Shown here piece by piece: positions 10,935 through 21,794 of a stretch of DNA of 64,000 nt. The stretch spans positions 29,239,388 to 29,303,387 of the forward strand of contig OY754969.1 of the NCBI GenBank assembly GCA_963576475.1. Direction: 5' to 3'. A program made the position numbers and the translations under genes. The notes under the pieces were generated by a model. That model saw only the letters and a list, made by a program, of their open reading frames with translations. It searched no databases and was not told the DNA's origin. Position 1 is the first letter of the stretch, and each line of letters opens with the position of its first letter. The DNA is from Molanna angustata. Its lineage: Eukaryota; Arthropoda; Insecta; Trichoptera; Molannidae.

Positions 10935-12950
10935 TTTCCATTTGGGCATTAATAATTGGGCAGTGATGCATATCTCAGACGTTTTATTGGAAATTGTTGA
11001 ATGATATTTTTTTATAAATTAACCTCTTTGTGAATGTATATTGTCATCATAAATAATGTCAAGTGACATAATATATACCACAGAAACAAATAGAAGTCAT
11101 CGTTCTACAGATAAAATAGAAGTCAACAGATACTATCAGAGCGTTTTTCACCCGACAATTTTACCGAGCGTTTGGTGCGTACATTCAACGTTCAATCTAA
11201 ATGCCACAGAGTGTCTTCCGAGCGTCTGTTTCCGGTCATTATGAACGGCTTAGAGTGTCACTAAGTAGCACTCGGCGTTCATTGTGAACATAGAAAATGG
11301 ACGATAATGCAAGTTAAAAATGTTTCATTTGATATTTTGATAAAATTGGACAATTTATTATGTATTTTTGAAATTACATTTCAATCAGGCGTTATTTATA
11401 TTGTTATTAGATCGATTTTTAAAAGAAAAAAGACAGTTGAGACTGTATGGGCATGTTGAACGCATCCAGAGGATAACCAAAGAATTCCTGGAACTTACCA
11501 TGACGAAACCAACTATATGTAGATACATAGTATAGGACAAACGAATATAGTATAGTACAAAAGGACCTATAATTTAAGGACGAGGAGACCTGAGTTGGGA
11601 GAAGATTTTATCGATTTTTAAAATTTGAAAAAGGTATCCTTTTTATTATTATTTTTTATTTGCTTATCGTCACTCGTTTAAAGGTTATATTAATTTATTT
11701 AAATAAATAATGTCTTTGGATAGCAAATTGTTTTATGGATAGCAAAATAAAGAATTTTGAAAATAATTCAGAGTATGGGAAATTCATTCTCAGAATTATT
11801 TTCAAATTACTACTCATATTATGGACGTCTCATAGAAAAATAAGTATACAACACTACAAGTACATATGTTCATAATATAATTCTGTATTAATAAAAATCA
11901 ATAAGTTACGCTTTGCGAAACAGTTTACAGTCGTATGAAACACTTGAAGGAAATCAAAAATGTCAACACGGCAAATCAAATCAGGATAACTTAAATAACA
12001 TCGGATAAAGGTAAAAAAACGAAGGCTACCTGCAAGTACTTCGATATAAAAACACAAAGCGGATCTGTGTTTATGTATTCTGTGTTCACATCAATCCCAT
12101 AAAAGAAATTATTCTATTTTATTTCTCTGCGACTTTTTCCGTTTTTTTTTATCGAGTTTTCATTCTCTCTCACTTTTCAAATTTCCATCCGTTCAGACGA
12201 ATGTCGGGATATTTCGAGGAATCGTTTTTTATTTAGTCCTTCGCAACTTTATTTAGGAACGACAAACGCTTGAATAGAGAAACTCGAACGAGTGCGTTGT
12301 TCCTCGTATTTCAAATATGAGTTTAAATTCGTTTAATTAGAGAGTTTTTTTAATGTTATTGGTTTTTGAATACAAAATGTAATCGAATGCAATATATTAT
12401 AGGTATTTATTGGTCATTAGTGATTAGGTCATATTAGTTGCATATATCCAGGCGTTTATCAATACATTTTATTTTATGTTTTTTAATTCGATTTTCAAAT
12501 CAATTGATACTTCTTTAATTCAATTTGTTGCGTCGATCAATATGAAATACAAGTTTTTTAATTAATTGATTGCGACGAGGAGAAAAATAATGGAAACTGA
12601 ATGAAAGGAGACTCACCTTTTAAGTTGTTGGTACAAGAGATCACTGTAGAATTATAGTTGTTGATGATTCACTTCACAGATGGGTTACACTTTTAACACA
12701 AATAACTGATTTGAATGTATAATAATGAATTTTATATATAAATATTTGGTTTCCGTGGTATAACGGCCGTTAGATGAATTTTACGAGAGCGTAGATGACA
12801 CACAACTTCGTTGACGCGGTGAGCGTGAGGGTATGAGGGGCGGAGAGGGGGTACGGGGAAGAAAATGACGTTATGTAGTTTTATTTCAATCTTGCATATT
12901 GTTGTGTTTTGATATGTACGTAATACAATTGTTTCTTCATTTTTCAAGTT
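10935..12950. other. AT-rich DNA with a GC-richer patch, no gene recognised
   Basis: The patch at 11128-11290 is rich in GAGCGT/GAACG words and resembles 10245-10345 on the other side of F1-B, so both may be remnants of one old repeat. Nothing else is supported. A short minus-strand pattern at 12603-12645, acceptor-like TTCTACAG followed 27 bases later by GTGAGT, is not called as an exon. Confidence 0.35.
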
Positions 12951-12965
12951 AATTATTTTAGAGCT

Positions 12966-13362
12966 AAGAAGAATCTGTAATAGAACGATGTATGACAGGG
13001 TCAGAAATGAGAACATAAGGAAAGAATGTAGGATAAAGAAAGATGTTATAAATAGAATGAAAGTGAACACATTGAGATGGTTTGGCCACATGGGGAGAAT
13101 GAATGAGGAACGCCTGACGAAGAAAATATACATTGCGGACAGGAATGGAATGAAAGGTCGAGGCCGCCCAAGGAAGGGATGGCACGTCCATGTGAACGGT
13201 ATTTTGAAAGATGAAAATGTTAGAAGCGTGAATAACAGACGAACATGTATAAGACGATGTATGAATGTTGTCGAGGCGATGAATGTATGTCAAGATAGAA
13301 GGAAGTGGCGTTCGGTTCTCTCTGCCTACCCCGTAAGGGACATGGTGTGATGATATGTATGT
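12966..13362 (+). mobile_element. RTE-1 insertion with 14-bp target duplication
   Basis: ATTATTTTAGAGCT is repeated at 12952-12965 and 13363-13376 and brackets a 397-bp 5'-truncated RTE-1 copy. The plus frame is open from 12966 to 13350: MYDRVRNENIRKEC, RMKVNTLRWFGHMGRMNEER, RGRGRPRKGWH, RRCMNV, LSAYPVRDMV and a stop. Endonuclease and RT palm are absent. The tail is GATATGTATGTATT. This is one of the best preserved RTE-1 ends here, so the insertion is fairly young. Confidence 0.85.
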
Positions 13363-13376
13363 ATTATTTTAGAGCT

Positions 13377-13740
13377 GTTTTTACTCCTCACTACCCCAAG
13401 GGGATATTGTGGGGAGTTATGATTTCGCCATATTTAAGATCATTTTTTTTGCAGATTATCAACTAGTACCATGCTGAGATTGTATTTTGAAAGTTTCATC
13501 ACAATGTATTTGTGCTGTGCACTATGTGCTGCACTATAAGCTATGTACAGCGTTATTATTCTACTTTATCGATTAAAGGCTAAAGTAGTCATTCGATTAT
13601 TGTAATACTCGTTTAGACCCCATTAGATTTTGAAGGATATTAGTGCTGCTCTTTTTTTTCTGTCAAATAATTCAAAGTGATCCTGCTCAGGAAACTTGAA
13701 CATGGATATTTTTATTTTCAAATTGCTGAAAAGGAACACC
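13377..13740 (-). repeat. Repeat family F1, copy C, hairpin-side part
   Basis: It begins with the F1 hairpin (TACTCCTCACTACCCCAAGG...) directly after the RTE-1 target duplication and stops inside the GGCACATC segment, where the LINE is inserted. The rest of this copy is at 18682-18856. Confidence 0.8.
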
Positions 13741-14077
13741 TATTTATTTATTTTTTTATTTTTTTTTATTTTATAGAATACAACAGCATTACAATAAAGA
13801 TTTATACAGATAAACAGAGATAATTTTTATGTTGCCAATTATAGTATTCTAAATATATTGAGTACATACACATTTATTAACAATTATGAAGACAGGATGG
13901 GAAAGGAGAGAGGTAGGAAGGGGAGTGGGGGGAAGCATTGACCACTAGAAACTCATATTATGATTTGCCTCACGTGTCTCAATGTATGAAGAATAGTAAA
14001 TTAAAATTAAGTTTAAGTTAATGTTAAAGGGGCACAATTAAAAAGTTAAAGATGTGCACAATAAAACAGAGCACAGA

Positions 14078-16975
14078 TTAAACATCCGACAAATTCACAA
14101 TTTTTTTTTTGAATACATAAAAACTTGAAGCAAACATATCCAACTCCGGAACGCTCAAACAATTTCTATTGTACCCAGTACAAGCTCTATTAATATAAGA
14201 ATTTAGCATATAGTTAGTTTTAGAAGGTTCTATATAAAAGAGAGACTGGTTTCTATTTCTCCTAAGTGGACAGTGAAAACGGAGTGTGCTTAGAAGGGGT
14301 GCGCTGTCGATCAGACCGTTAATAATTTTATATAGAAAACAAATATCATGGATTGATCTGCGTGTCTCCAGTTGTTTTGTGTTGTGGTGTTTAAGAGCTT
14401 GAGAATAGTTAGAGAAATGTAGTCTATTACGAAAATTTAATTGCTTTATATATTTTTTTTGAAGATTTTCTATTGCGTTAATATGTATTTCATAATTTGG
14501 ATTCCATACAACCGATCCAAATTCCAGTAAGCTTCTTATAAATGAATTAAATAATATACGCAGCGTGTCAGAGTTATGAAAAGGTTTCGTGTTTCGAAAT
14601 ATGAATCCGAGGGTTTTATATGCTTTAGTTGTTATGTATTCAATATGATTAGTGAAAGATAGTTTTTCGTCCAGTATTATACCTAAATCCCTGATTTCAG
14701 ATTTATAGTTCAGTTCTTCATAATTGATTTTATATTTAAATAATATTTTATTACGGTTTCGAGAGTATGTTATGTAATTACATTTTTCCACATTTAAGAA
14801 CAATTGATTTTCCGCACAATAACGTTGTAAACTATATAAATCATCTTGGAGCTCCAAACAATCTGACGGGCTTTTAATTTCTTTAAATATTTTAGCATCA
14901 TCTGCGAACAACAGAATGTTGGAATGTTTAAGACAAGATTTTATATCGTTAATGTAAATTAAGAATAGCAGAGGCCCCAGATGAGAGCCCAGGGGTACTC
15001 CGGAAAAAATAGGTTTATAGTTAGAATTGTGACCGTGCAAAGCCACAGCCTGAGACCTGTTACTTATATATGAATTAAACCACCTAAAGAGATCTCCTCT
15101 AATCCCGATGTTCCAGACCTTATGTAGTAAAATTTTGTGATTTAATTTGTCGAATGCTTTAGAAAAGTCACTGTAAATTGTATCCACCTGTAATTTATCG
15201 TGCATTGCTCTAGTAACACTATGGGTAAACTCAAGCAAGTTTGTTTCTATAGATTTTTTAATCCGAAACCCATGTTGGTTTGAAATGATTAGAGGATTTA
15301 GAAGAGGTAGAATCTGGTCAATAATTATTTTTTCCAACAGTTTACTTAATATTGGAAGCTTTGATATAGGACGGTAATTTGTTATTTCATTTGGGTTACC
15401 AGTTTTATGAATTGGGGTAATTATTGTTTTCTTCCATAATGCGGGGAAGCAGCCCTCCTTTATGGATTTATTAAATATTATAGACATTGGTATTGAAATC
15501 ATTGGAGAGCATCTTTTTATAAATTTTCCTGGTATATTATCAGAACCCGGGCCTTTATTTTCATCAATAGATTTAACATATTTGGTAACGAGTGCAGTGT
15601 CTATTTCAATATTATTAATAAAAATGGAAGAGGAGAAAGCAAAATCGTTCAGATGATGTTCAGTTCTGGTCATTGCGTTATCATCTCGAATATGTACTGA
15701 GGTAAAGAAATCGTTAAATAAATTGCATATAGATTTAGGATCCGTATGCGTAGTATTATTGTGTGACATCGTCTTAGGTGTACCAGCTGAATTTCGCTTA
15801 GTCTTTATAAAGGAAAATAGAGTTTTTGGATCATGTTTAATATCATTTTCAATATCCTTCACGTACTTTTCATAACAATAACCTTGTATCAATTTTTGTC
15901 GTTTTCTTAATAATGAAAAGGATAAATAATCCATGGGATTCAGAGATTTTTTCCATTTTTTGTGATATTTATGTTTTTCCTTAATAATATTTATTAACCC
16001 AGCAGAGAACCAGTGAGGGAAAGAGTGACCCGATCTTATTTTTTTGATAGGTATGTTATCACGTATGACTTTAGACAATATTTCATAAAATCTATCTACA
16101 CCTTCATCAAGAGCCAGATCAGATAGTTCATTTTCACAATCATAAGCCGATAGATCACCTTTTATTTTCGTATAATCAGCCCTATCAAAGAGAATAACAT
16201 CTCTAGAGTTATTTTTCATTAGACTATTTCTTGTTATACACATATTCAAGGTAATGGATAACGTTCTGTGGTGGGGATCAGGAGTGACCAGGTGTGATTG
16301 AGATGATACAACTTCACATATATGATTTGAGACAGCAAGATCTAATATTCTGAGTGAAGTATTAGGTACCAGACAGTACTGTCTCATGCCAGTCAACGAG
16401 AGAAAGTTGACGAAGTGAGTATTAGATGGATTTTTAACATAGTTATCGACAGTAGGCAAGGAGTCGCCATCAAGCGTCCAGCTGATATAGGGGAGGTTAT
16501 AGTCACCGATTAACAATATTGTATCGTCATTGAAAAGGGAGGATATCTCTTCTACCATATCCAAGTGTGTTTTAAGACATGCAGAATGATCAATGCCAGG
16601 CGCGATATATGAGCAGCATATGTGTAGTTTTGTGGCAGGGCTTAATGGGATAGATACCCATAAGTCCTCCGACGAAGAGGACCATGAGAATTGCTGAACT
16701 GGATTAAGGTTCGACTTAACAGCTATCAAAACTCCTCCACCCATAGTTGAGACAGACGAGTCTCTGTCTCTTCTAAAAACCACATATCTTTGATCAAAAA
16801 GTTCAGAGTTTAGAAAGTTGTTATTCAGCCAAGTTTCCGACAGACAGTACACATCACAATTTCCACAAAGTATACTCTGGTATACCTCATTTGTCTTAGT
16901 TCGGAGCCCCCTTATATTTTGGTAGTATATATCTAGTTTTCTAGTACCATTTGTACGAGTAAGACGGGTAAACAT
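14078..16975 (-). CDS. LINE ORF2: AP-type endonuclease plus reverse transcriptase, 965 aa
   Basis: The protein nicks target DNA and reverse transcribes the element RNA from the nick. The N-terminal endonuclease shows IYYQNIRGLRTK (about residue 16), CLSETWLN (45), GGGVLIAVK (79), LLIGDYNLPYISW (155) and DPHHRTLSI (232) in the usual order, carrying the expected N, E, D/N and H residues. The RT domain shows YSDFSKAFDKLNHK, SGVPLGSHLGPLLFLIYIND and the catalytic FADD. The usual Q of GVPQG is L here. A Cys-free C-terminal region follows (LLEFGSVVWNPNYEIHINAI). No RNase H domain is seen. The frame has no stops or shifts. An upstream in-frame TAA lies 21 bases before the ATG at 16975, supporting this start. 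Confidence 0.9.
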   Translation of the reverse strand: MFTRLTRTNGTRKLDIYYQNIRGLRTKTNEVYQSILCGNCDVYCLSETWLNNNFLNSELFDQRYVVFRRDRDSSVSTMGGGVLIAVKSNLNPVQQFSWSSSSEDLWVSIPLSPATKLHICCSYIAPGIDHSACLKTHLDMVEEISSLFNDDTILLIGDYNLPYISWTLDGDSLPTVDNYVKNPSNTHFVNFLSLTGMRQYCLVPNTSLRILDLAVSNHICEVVSSQSHLVTPDPHHRTLSITLNMCITRNSLMKNNSRDVILFDRADYTKIKGDLSAYDCENELSDLALDEGVDRFYEILSKVIRDNIPIKKIRSGHSFPHWFSAGLINIIKEKHKYHKKWKKSLNPMDYLSFSLLRKRQKLIQGYCYEKYVKDIENDIKHDPKTLFSFIKTKRNSAGTPKTMSHNNTTHTDPKSICNLFNDFFTSVHIRDDNAMTRTEHHLNDFAFSSSIFINNIEIDTALVTKYVKSIDENKGPGSDNIPGKFIKRCSPMISIPMSIIFNKSIKEGCFPALWKKTIITPIHKTGNPNEITNYRPISKLPILSKLLEKIIIDQILPLLNPLIISNQHGFRIKKSIETNLLEFTHSVTRAMHDKLQVDTIYSDFSKAFDKLNHKILLHKVWNIGIRGDLFRWFNSYISNRSQAVALHGHNSNYKPIFSGVPLGSHLGPLLFLIYINDIKSCLKHSNILLFADDAKIFKEIKSPSDCLELQDDLYSLQRYCAENQLFLNVEKCNYITYSRNRNKILFKYKINYEELNYKSEIRDLGIILDEKLSFTNHIEYITTKAYKTLGFIFRNTKPFHNSDTLRILFNSFIRSLLEFGSVVWNPNYEIHINAIENLQKKYIKQLNFRNRLHFSNYSQALKHHNTKQLETRRSIHDICFLYKIINGLIDSAPLLSTLRFHCPLRRNRNQSLFYIEPSKTNYMLNSYINRACTGYNRNCLSVPELDMFASSFYVFKKKIVNLSDV

Positions 16976-17265
16976 AGAGACACGTCTATGGCCTTAGGTA
17001 AAATAGGAGTTGGGGTTAACTGTAAACAACATAGAAAAGTCAATATCAATAATTTGATACCAACATTATAGAGATTAATTATAACAGACAGTTGGTCGAT
17101 GTACATTAGGTAGGAAAATAGGATAAGAAGGGCTGGAATTAGGTATAGTGATCGCGAGGTTGGGAAAGGAATATATAAGAGACAGAAAAATGAGCACAAA
17201 CATGAGATGATGACTATTAACAATTAGATAGTGTCTACAAATTACAAAATTGATTAACAGAAACT

Positions 17266-18114
17266 CTATGACAAGTTCAATTTTTCCAAATCCTGCTCCC
17301 GAGAAATCAAGATTTTTGGAGATGTATCGTTTCGTCGCAGAAAAACCTTACCGTTTCTCACCCAAATATACTTTATGTTCTTGTCTTTAGCGAATAAACG
17401 GGCTTTATAAAGTATCTCTTTATTGTATAGTGTCAGGTGTTCATTTATAAGAATGTTTCGGGGGGTCCCGGCGATGCCAATATCCTTGTTGGTGATTGTT
17501 CTTCTCTTCGTTCTTATCAGTGCCAGGAAATTGTCCCTTGCCATTTGTCGGATAAATTTGACTATAATAGGCCTGGGTGTGGCGATAGAATTGGATCGTA
17601 CACGAACGATGTAATCAATCTCACGCAGATCAAGGTCAGAGCCTAAAATTTTAGCGATGGATTGTATTATCTCAGGTAATTTTTCGTTATTAGCCTGATT
17701 AACCCCTTTAATTTCAACATTGTGGGATCTGTTACGCTGTTCATGTTCAGTGTTTATGGTATAATTGTTCTTTTTATTTAGGCTCTCTTGCAATTTGACA
17801 CATTCTTCGAGCTTAACTATTCGTTTTTCATATTCCATGTTCTTTTTTGTTAACTCGCTGTTATTCTTCTCTGCTTCATTCAGCTTAATGCAGATGTCTT
17901 CGTATTGTTTAGTTATGCAGTTGATAGAATCCAGCATTTTTTTATTTTGGTCTATTATTTCTTCAAATTTCTTATCTTGATTGTAAATTGTTGTCAGCAG
18001 TAATTATTTCAATTCAGCTATTGTAATTGTTTCTTGTTTATTCATTCTCCTTCCCCTGTCCTCAGCGTCTGACGGTTGACGACTCCTGGTCGCCACACTA
18101 TTAGATGCTGCCAT
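17266..18114 (-). pseudogene. LINE ORF1: coiled-coil nucleic-acid chaperone, broken by one stop
   Basis: The frame opens at an ATG at 18114 (MAASNSVATRSRQPSDAEDR), meets a TAA at 18006-18004 and continues open to 17266. It would be about 282 residues. After the stop, an internal ATG at 17937 could restart a 223-residue product. Residues from there form a heptad-rich coiled coil (NKKNMEYEKRIVKLEE region). An RRM-like domain with VEIKGV and RPIIVKF follows, then KNIKYIWVRNGKVFLRR, which resembles the C-terminal domain named after the baculovirus FP25K protein and seen in insect LINE ORF1s. In LINEs this protein coats the RNA. Only the single nonsense codon separates this copy from an intact one. 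Confidence 0.8.
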
Positions 18115-18681
18115 CTTGGTAGTGTAATGTGGTGCGTTAAATATAAAATAAAAACACAAAATTAGATTGGACGGCTTTGGTTTTAACTCGTCACACGTTG
18201 CTTCCAAGAACGATACCGCGTTGAGTTCTTGACCACTCTACCTCTAGTCGACAGCTGGCTGTATCTACACTGTTGATTTACACCTATGTTCATACAATTT
18301 GGAAGTACACCGTAACATAGGAAGAAAGTTGAATACAGTTTATTCTTAATAGATGTCACTTGGGTGTGTAATGATGTTGGGGGATGTTTTTATTTTCTTG
18401 TAAACAGAAAATATATTAAACACTTTTACAGCAACTGATTATAATTCCGATTAGCACTGTAGTTGACAAACTTCAAACATAAATCTTCATAACTAGAAAG
18501 TACTGATAGTAGAGAAAATTATATATAATGATTCATTTAACTTCACTGTACAAGGATTACACAGAAAAATACAATATATACTGTTAATTATTAGAGAAAC
18601 ATAACAAAAAAAACAGGATCAATCTTAATAAGTAGTTAACTTTTGACAGGTAGTATTGTTGACTTTTGACAGATACTATTT

Positions 18682-18856
18682 CATAAAATGGCATTGAATA
18701 ATTAACAAGTTCTCATGACAGAATATTTAAATTAAAAATAATATAACAAACTCATTTCATGAAAATAAATAAATGCTGTAAATTTTCCATACAAATTTGA
18801 ATACTTAGTGGAGTGATTTGGTGATGAGGAGTATAGCGTTGATAACAGCCCACTCA
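18682..18856 (-). repeat. Repeat family F1, copy C, motif-side part
   Basis: It continues from CATAAAATGGCATTGAA through AAACTCATTTCATGAAAAT to a degraded GCGTTGATAACAGCCCACTC end. It is the second half of the copy split by the LINE. Confidence 0.8.
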
Positions 18857-19295
18857 TTAAGATCATTCCAGCAATAAAAGTGTAAATAATACTGAATTTA
18901 TATCGATTTTTTTTAATGACGTACACGAGGCGTAGATTATACCTACCTTTTAATATTCCTGAGATAAAAGAAAATGGTTATTTTTAATATTTATGAAACG
19001 TAAAAAAAAATCAAATAAAGAGTGAAATGATACATATTATGGTAATGTATATAGTAGGTATGAATTTTAGATTTTTTAGATATAATATCTACGCACACAA
19101 GAATAAATTACTTTTCATAAATGAAAATGTTTCAGTGTTTTATTTACATTTTTAAATTGCGACAGACATGAGCGGTTCAAAGTGATATAAAAAATCAGGT
19201 TATATCTTATTGTTTTTATAAAAACTATAAAACATCATCTTGATTCAATGAAATACATGTATTAAGTATTTTGATAAAATTTAATCTTTTTGATA

Positions 19296-19460
19296 TCTGG
19301 TGCAACCGGCGAAATCAAAACCTTCGTGATTACCCATATCATGGATATAATTATCATATGGAGTTCTATGACATCTAAAGAAATTATGGAACTTCATATA
19401 ATAATTATATCCATGATATGGGTAATCGTGAGGGTTTTGATTTCGCCGGTTGGACCAGAC
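19296..19460. mobile_element. Fold-back MITE, family P, copy 1 (uninterrupted)
   Basis: Nearly the whole element is a palindrome. The left arm has ACCGGCGAAATCAAAACC, GATTACCCATATCATGG, ATATAATTATCATATGGAGT; the right arm is its reverse complement with few changes, around a short centre near 19376. Other copies at 23156-23442 and 57276-57550 each carry a LINE end. No coding content. Confidence 0.8.
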
Positions 19461-19754
19461 TTGCCCCCTGAAAAATTTGATCAACATTAGGTATTGAAAT
19501 AAGTTTAATGGGAGCATTTATATTTTTTTTGGGTTGGAGAGAAAAGATTAAGGTTTGGCAATAAAACCCGTCCTTCAGACGCTTGTTTGCACGTAAATTA
19601 TATAAATAATTCAACAAGGATCATCTTTCTTGTTGCAAGGCACCGCCTTAGAATAGTACTTTAACTATTTTCTTATAATCATCGTTTTAAGGTGACCCAT
19701 AAGAGCCGGATAATCGAAAATACAGCAGGCAAAATAACATCTCACATAGTTCAG

Positions 19755-19900
19755 CAATGAGGTTCACCACCCATTCTGAATGCGTTGTGCGGGTGTACAT
19801 GCATGTGTCGTGCTTCTTTTTATAAGTTAATGCACACCCGCACACCTGTCGCCGGTTACCCCACACTATTGGATATGCCGTGATGGTATGAATGGTAAGT
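19755..19900 (+). repeat. Dispersed repeat G, copy 1
   Basis: Shares GAGGTTCACC, CCCATTCTGAATG, GCACACCCGC and a TGCCGTGATGGTATGAATG end with 23475-23640. Both copies lie downstream of a family P MITE. The GCCGTGATGGTATG end resembles RTE tails, but no protein signal remains. Confidence 0.5.
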
Positions 19901-20450
19901 TCGTTTAAAAAATATATTATATGTTAACGTCATTTAACATTTGATAAATAATAAAATATATTTCTAAAATCATTTAATTAAATTATTCATTATTTTTATT
20001 TATTTTATTTTTTATTAACATATTTCAGTACAGTAAATTTCATATTGGTATACATATTAAAATTATTGAAATTTAATATCTAACTAGGCTAAACGCCTGT
20101 TCTGAGGTAGTACTCTTAAGCATTTAGACAAAGGTTTAATATTGAGGGTATAATATTATTAAGATTACATAATTAAGAAAATTTATTTATACTGGATTTG
20201 TGAGATAATTTAGATGTTCAATATATGTATGTATGTGTGTGCAAATTTAACTTAAAATGTATGTACGTATCTATGTAAATTTGAATTGCACTATGAATAA
20301 AAGCTCAGTTATGAAAATATGATGTTTACTTGGAAAACCGTTGAAAGGCATCGTCGATATTCCTCTCGACAAAAAGTTTGTTAAATGGAAGGAAAGCTTT
20401 TAAAGATGGAACTTGATGTTGTGAAGATAAATAAGAGTAGCAAGACTCAC

Positions 20451-20518
20451 CATGTTTACTTCAGATATGGCGTCAAAGCTTGCGATAGTTAAGTCCATAC
20501 CGACGAAGAGAGGGTCTC
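20451..20518 (-). CDS. Lcch3: LCCH3-like Cys-loop chloride channel subunit, 68-nt exon
   Basis: The exon encodes (G)DPLF and VGMDLTIASFDAISEVNM, part of the extracellular ligand-binding domain of a pentameric Cys-loop anion channel. The match is to LCCH3, the insect GABA-receptor subunit nearest the vertebrate beta subunits. It acts in the neuronal plasma membrane and co-assembles with other GABA-gated subunits. The acceptor is TTTATTTTTCCAG just before 20518, and the donor ATG|GTGAGT is just after 20451. The length of 68 nt equals the conserved equivalent exon of GABA-receptor genes. It joins in frame with the exon at 28052-27949 through a split glycine codon (G|GA). The next exon, expected to begin DYTITMY, was not found, so the 3' part of the gene lies to the left of the window. 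Confidence 0.88.
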
Positions 20519-20922
20519 CTGGAAAAATAAAACAACATTATTATAGGTATGGCCATCTAGCAAAATAATGTTCATCGCAGTCAAACAAGATACAAAAATA
20601 TTTGATTGAAATCAAACTATGTAGGTACAAATATATCTTCTGTGTAGGTACATGTTTTACTCATCCGAATCGCAGTTAAAATTGAATGAGTATTTTAAAA
20701 ATGATTTTATAATCTTTTATAGAAGTTAACATTATTCGAAAATGAGAATTATTAGCCCATAATATGGAAGATTGCAAATTGAAGAAGTCGATGATTTTAT
20801 CATGAATCTGATCATCAGATCTGGACCAAATTTAAAAGGGACCCATTATTTTTTTTCTAATAAAAAAAATCATCGAAATCGGACAAAGCAGTAAAGAATT
20901 ATAGCTGAATACGTAGGTATTT

Positions 20923-21513
20923 AAACGATTGGGTTGTGGCCAACGCTATACTCCTCACAACCAAGTCGCAAGTCACTCCACAATGTATAAAAATTTTGTA
21001 TGGAATATTTTCAACATTTTAATAAAATTAGTTTTTACAATATTTTTTTATTTAATTATCTTATTACGAAAACTTGATATTTATTTAATGCCATTTTATG
21101 AAAGTGATGTGCCTTTTTACCAATTTGAAAATAAATATTAAAGGTTAAGTTTCCTGAGTTTGGGGTCACTTTGAAATATATGACAGTAAAAACAAATGAG
21201 AAGCACTATTCAGATATCCTTCAAAATCTAATGGGGTCTAAGCGAGTATTAAATATACCTACATATTTACAAAATTTGAAAAGAATCGAACAAGTACCTA
21301 CTTTAGTCTATAATCGATAAAGTAAAAAAACACGCCTTATATAGCACACAACACATAGCACATACACACCTAGATACATTGTGATGAAACTTTCAGAATA
21401 CAATCTCAGCATGATATTTAATTAGTTGATGATCTGCAAAAAAAAAATAACCTTAAAAATTGCGAAATCATGACTCCCCACTATATCCCCTTGGGTTAGT
21501 GAGGAGTAAAAAA
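20923..21513 (+). repeat. Repeat family F1, copy D
   Basis: A good full copy. It starts AACGATTGGGTTGTGGCC then AACGCTATACTCCTCACA, and ends with GACTCCCCACTATATCCCC, TTGGGTTAGTGAGGAGTAAA. The 5' TACTCCTCAC is the inverse of the 3' GTGAGGAGTA, giving a 10-bp terminal inverted repeat in addition to the 3' hairpin. Confidence 0.8.
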
Positions 21514-21794
21514 ATCATGTCAAATTAATAATTAAAAAGCAGTGTGTATACTGTGTATTCTTAAAAAAATCGAAAGTTAATATATAATATGCACCTGATA
21601 TGAAGTGACTGATATTATAAGTACTTATTGGTAGATCCATATTCACCTCCCAAAATATGCAAATGCTTATTAAAATAGTTAGCCTTGCGAAATAACAATC
21701 TAAGTAATCATAACTAATTTCTGGATTCATTGCATTTCTTATTATAAAATTATATTCCATTTCGGTACAGGCTAAGCCTTTTGTGTATAAATAA

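Larger units (their letters stand above)
13746..18675 (-). mobile_element. Near full-length LINE (CR1/Jockey group), about 4.9 kb
   Basis: The insertion splits one F1 copy, which fixes both ends. CTATTT at 13740-13745 and 18676-18681 is the probable target duplication, and the F1 sequence reads on correctly across it. Order on the minus strand: about 560 bp 5' UTR, ORF1 (18114-17266), about 290 bp spacer, ORF2 (16975-14078) and a 3' UTR ending in an AAATAAATAA-type tail. A second copy of only its last 90 bases sits at 57343-57433. The clade within the group is not settled. With an intact ORF2 this is the most complete autonomous-type element in the window. Confidence 0.85.

Noticed and set aside
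12603..12645. 27-nt minus-strand micro-exon (acceptor TTCTACAG, donor GTGAGT) for LCCH3
   Set aside because: Its peptide does not fit the receptor after SEVNM, and a stop lies just upstream; chance splice-like signals are expected at this density.
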